NCBI RefSeq assembly: GCF_900143515.1
Contig: NZ_FSQT01000001.1
Span: forward strand, 558,001 to 622,000
Source of the DNA: Micromonospora cremea
GTDB lineage: Bacteria > Actinomycetota > Actinomycetes > Mycobacteriales > Micromonosporaceae
DNA length: 64,000 nucleotides
Direction of reading: 5' to 3'
Numbering within the stretch: position 1 is the first letter of the stretch; every line of letters begins with the position of its first letter. This document shows positions 63,679 to 64,000 of the stretch, one piece after another. The translations under genes and the position numbers were made by a program. A model generated the notes under the pieces. It searched no databases and was not told the DNA's origin. It was given only the letters and a program-made list of their open reading frames with translations.

Positions 63679-64000
63679 TCAGTGGGGGACCGGCGTGGCG
63701 GCGGGGTGCAGCCAGCAGGCGACGGCCCGGCCTGGGTCGCCGCCGGGCGCTCCCAGTGCCGGCACTTTCTTGTCGCACGGGTCGAACGCTTTTGGACAGC
63801 GCGGGTGGAACGCGCAGCCCTCCGGCATGGCCCGTAGGTCCGGCGGGGAGCCGGGGATGCCGGTCAGCTCGCGGCGCGGGCCGCGCAGCGCCGGGAAGGA
63901 GTGCAGCAACCCCTCGGTGTACGGGTGCAGGGCCCGCCCGTACAGCTGCGCGGCGGGCGCCTCCTCGACGATCCGGCCGCCGTACATGATGGCGATCCGG
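63679..64000 (-). CDS. Opp/Dpp-type ABC ATP-binding protein, C-terminal part (runs off the window)
   Basis: The last 107 residues are present: IAIMYGGRIVEEAPAAQLYGRALHPYTEGLLHSFPALRG and the oligopeptide-transporter tail GCAFHPRCPKAFDPC (Cys-rich oligo_HPY domain). The Walker motifs would lie beyond 64000. In actinomycetes this class often imports cello-oligosaccharides as well as peptides; the GH1 gene 45 bases downstream on the same strand supports a sugar substrate. Confidence 0.87.
   Translation of the reverse strand, partial: RIAIMYGGRIVEEAPAAQLYGRALHPYTEGLLHSFPALRGPRRELTGIPGSPPDLRAMPEGCAFHPRCPKAFDPCDKKVPALGAPGGDPGRAVACWLHPAATPVPH

Overview
The window is very GC-rich double-stranded DNA with long NNG/NNC-biased reading frames, many GTG and some TTG starts, Sec/lipobox exports, ROK, GntR, TetR and XRE regulators, and IS families common in actinomycetes. 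It looks like a chromosomal (possibly sub-telomeric or plasmid-like accessory) segment of a filamentous actinobacterium; Micromonosporaceae is my best guess, an inference from gene content and not from any marker gene. No rRNA, tRNA or CRISPR array was seen.

Layout. 1-2.3 kb: eroded DNA with a spermidine-synthase-like relic, then a two-gene carboxymuconolactone-decarboxylase-type operon. 2.8-10.7 kb: a coherent transport and catabolic locus. A divergent ROK repressor faces a sugar-type ABC system (binding protein, permease, single-domain ATPase) interleaved with a phosphotriesterase-homology hydrolase, a ROK kinase and a YhfX-like PLP protein. 10.7-12.5 kb: three decayed genes in a row (epimerase, DNA methyltransferase, GlsB/YeaQ membrane protein). 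12.6-15.05 kb: a giant LtrA protein made of two fused LtrA domains. 15.1-17.6 kb: two halves of IS3-type transposases flanking two non-IS genes. 17.6-18.5 kb: a Phd-like antitoxin and a YdcF-like gene with an internal stop.

18.8-26.3 kb: a tightly overlapping eight-gene operon (class V aminotransferase, RraA-like aldolase, cyclase/formamidase-like hydrolase, MmgE/PrpD protein, polar amino-acid-type ABC transporter, GntR regulator), with a palindromic operator candidate in its leader and a strong terminator-like hairpin after it. 26.5-30.2 kb: a small ORF with an IS5-family element inserted exactly at its stop codon, a secreted protein, and about 1.8 kb without recognisable genes. 30.2-41.2 kb: a run of small membrane proteins (four DUF4386-like), oxidoreductases and TetR and XRE regulators. 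41.4-42.4 kb: two truncated transposases fused head to head. 42.6-46.7 kb: a large secreted enzyme with two GH43 and two LamG domains behind a near-consensus promoter that overlaps a LacI-type operator.

46.7-51.8 kb is an IS graveyard. Three IS6-family copies lie in a row. The middle one is split by an IS256-family element, which is itself split by an IS30-family element, and target duplications are visible. 51.8-54 kb: a three-gene operon whose first two products share a short VQ/DQxI-type peptide motif, the best candidate here for an undescribed system. 54.5-60.3 kb: a nuclease-like hypothetical protein, a VOC fragment next to an intact IS256 element, an ATP-dependent DNA ligase divergent from a secreted HNH nuclease, a small protein truncated near an IS fragment, and a HIT protein. 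60.5-64 kb: a second sugar locus with a ROK regulator (TTAAC-TTT-GTTAA palindrome in its leader), a GH1 beta-glucosidase and the end of an Opp/Dpp-type ATPase that runs off the window.

All functional names rest on motif recognition by eye; no database search was run.
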